From: Cordia subcordata
Lineage: Eukaryota > Streptophyta > Magnoliopsida > Boraginales > Cordiaceae
DNA length: 64,000 bases
NCBI GenBank assembly: GCA_028554755.1
Contig: JAPTOF010000024.1
Location: 5,905,001-5,969,000 of the forward strand
Direction: 5' to 3'
The first letter of the stretch is position 1. Every line of letters begins with the position of its first letter. Of the stretch, positions 63,671 through 64,000 are shown piece after piece. Under the pieces are notes generated by a model. The model worked only from the letters and a program-made list of their open reading frames with translations. It was not told the origin of the DNA and did no database searches. The position numbers and the translations under genes were made by a program.

Positions 63671-64000
63671 ATATAATTCGAAAACATATGGCTATTAGCT
63701 TATTAAGATACTTTGGCTAAAACTCAACTTTGATATAATGTTAAAAATCACTGATGTTCTATCGTAAAAACTCATTGAATGGAGATTATAATAACTCTTC
63801 TATACTAGCTTGCACGGGTTGGGCTGAGATCCTAATCTCCACTTGAATGGAGAAAAGAGCTAACTATATATAAATCATCTTGCTAGCCAGTAAAAATTAG
63901 TTTTGATGTAGCAAGCCAGTAAAAACTAGATTTGATGTAGCAAGCCAAATAAAGGATTATAATGGAAGGTTATATGTGTATGATGTTAGGTTTCATTAAA
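63586..64000. other. Flanking DNA with microsatellite and short tandem repeat
   Basis: It begins with the right CTAAT duplication (63,586-63,590). A TA run lies at 63,628-63,658. At about 63,886-63,947 a 31-bp unit ('agccagtaaaaa.tag.tttgatgtagca') occurs twice in tandem, with a third partial copy. No gene. Confidence 0.65.

Noticed and set aside
1..64000. CRISPR array, bacterial operons or organelle insertion
   Set aside because: No regularly spaced identical repeats, no bacterial-type gene order and no plastid or mitochondrial genes were recognised.

Overview
This is a transposon-packed stretch of a flowering-plant nuclear genome. The evidence is the full set of plant element classes (Ty3/Gypsy Athila and Tat lineages, Ty1/Copia, an L1-type LINE, a hAT element, small inverted-repeat elements, tRNA-derived modules), AT-rich noncoding DNA with plant splice sites, and one degraded plant auxin-pathway gene. 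I see no intact host gene, no rRNA or tRNA gene and no CRISPR. The species cannot be fixed from the sequence alone.

Layout. 1-2.97 kb holds a degenerate ~170-bp tandem repeat, a tRNA-derived SINE-like head, and relics of a Tat gag (+) and a Copia RNase H (-). 2.97-4.10 kb is a truncated LTR fused to the truncated 3' LTR of Athila-1 (4.10-15.07 kb, minus strand). 15.07 to about 41.3 kb is one old Tat-lineage Gypsy element on the minus strand ('H1'). Athila-1 interrupts its integrase end. Within H1 there are four further insertions: a solo LTR with TSD GTTAT (15,651-16,962), the complete plus-strand element Athila-2 (18,982-30,266), a hAT DNA transposon with 8-bp TSD CTCAGCAC (30,429-36,309), and a solo Athila-type LTR with TSD TCAAT (37,286-39,333). 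Removing these lets the H1 order gag, protease, RT, RNase H, integrase be read across every junction.

41.3-45.7 kb is comparatively unique DNA with two small inverted-repeat elements and a YUCCA-like flavin monooxygenase pseudogene (43.4-45.2 kb). 45.69-57.78 kb is an L1-type LINE on the minus strand with a 13-bp TSD. It is split by a Copia element (46.06-52.79 kb) that has lost its reverse transcriptase but keeps an uninterrupted 215-codon unidentified leader ORF. 58.31-63.59 kb is a Tork-lineage Copia element on the minus strand with perfect TSD CTAAT. The last 400 bp is flanking DNA with microsatellites.

All gag-pol genes carry stops or frameshifts, so each element is a relic or could move only with enzymes supplied by another element. 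The most unusual content is: a MYB3R-type exon with both splice sites inside the hAT element; GTCGAC-centred palindrome clusters shared by LTRs of different families; the leader ORF of the RT-less Copia; and the depth and clarity of the nesting. Element names (H1, Athila-1 and so on) are local labels. Similarities are by eye.
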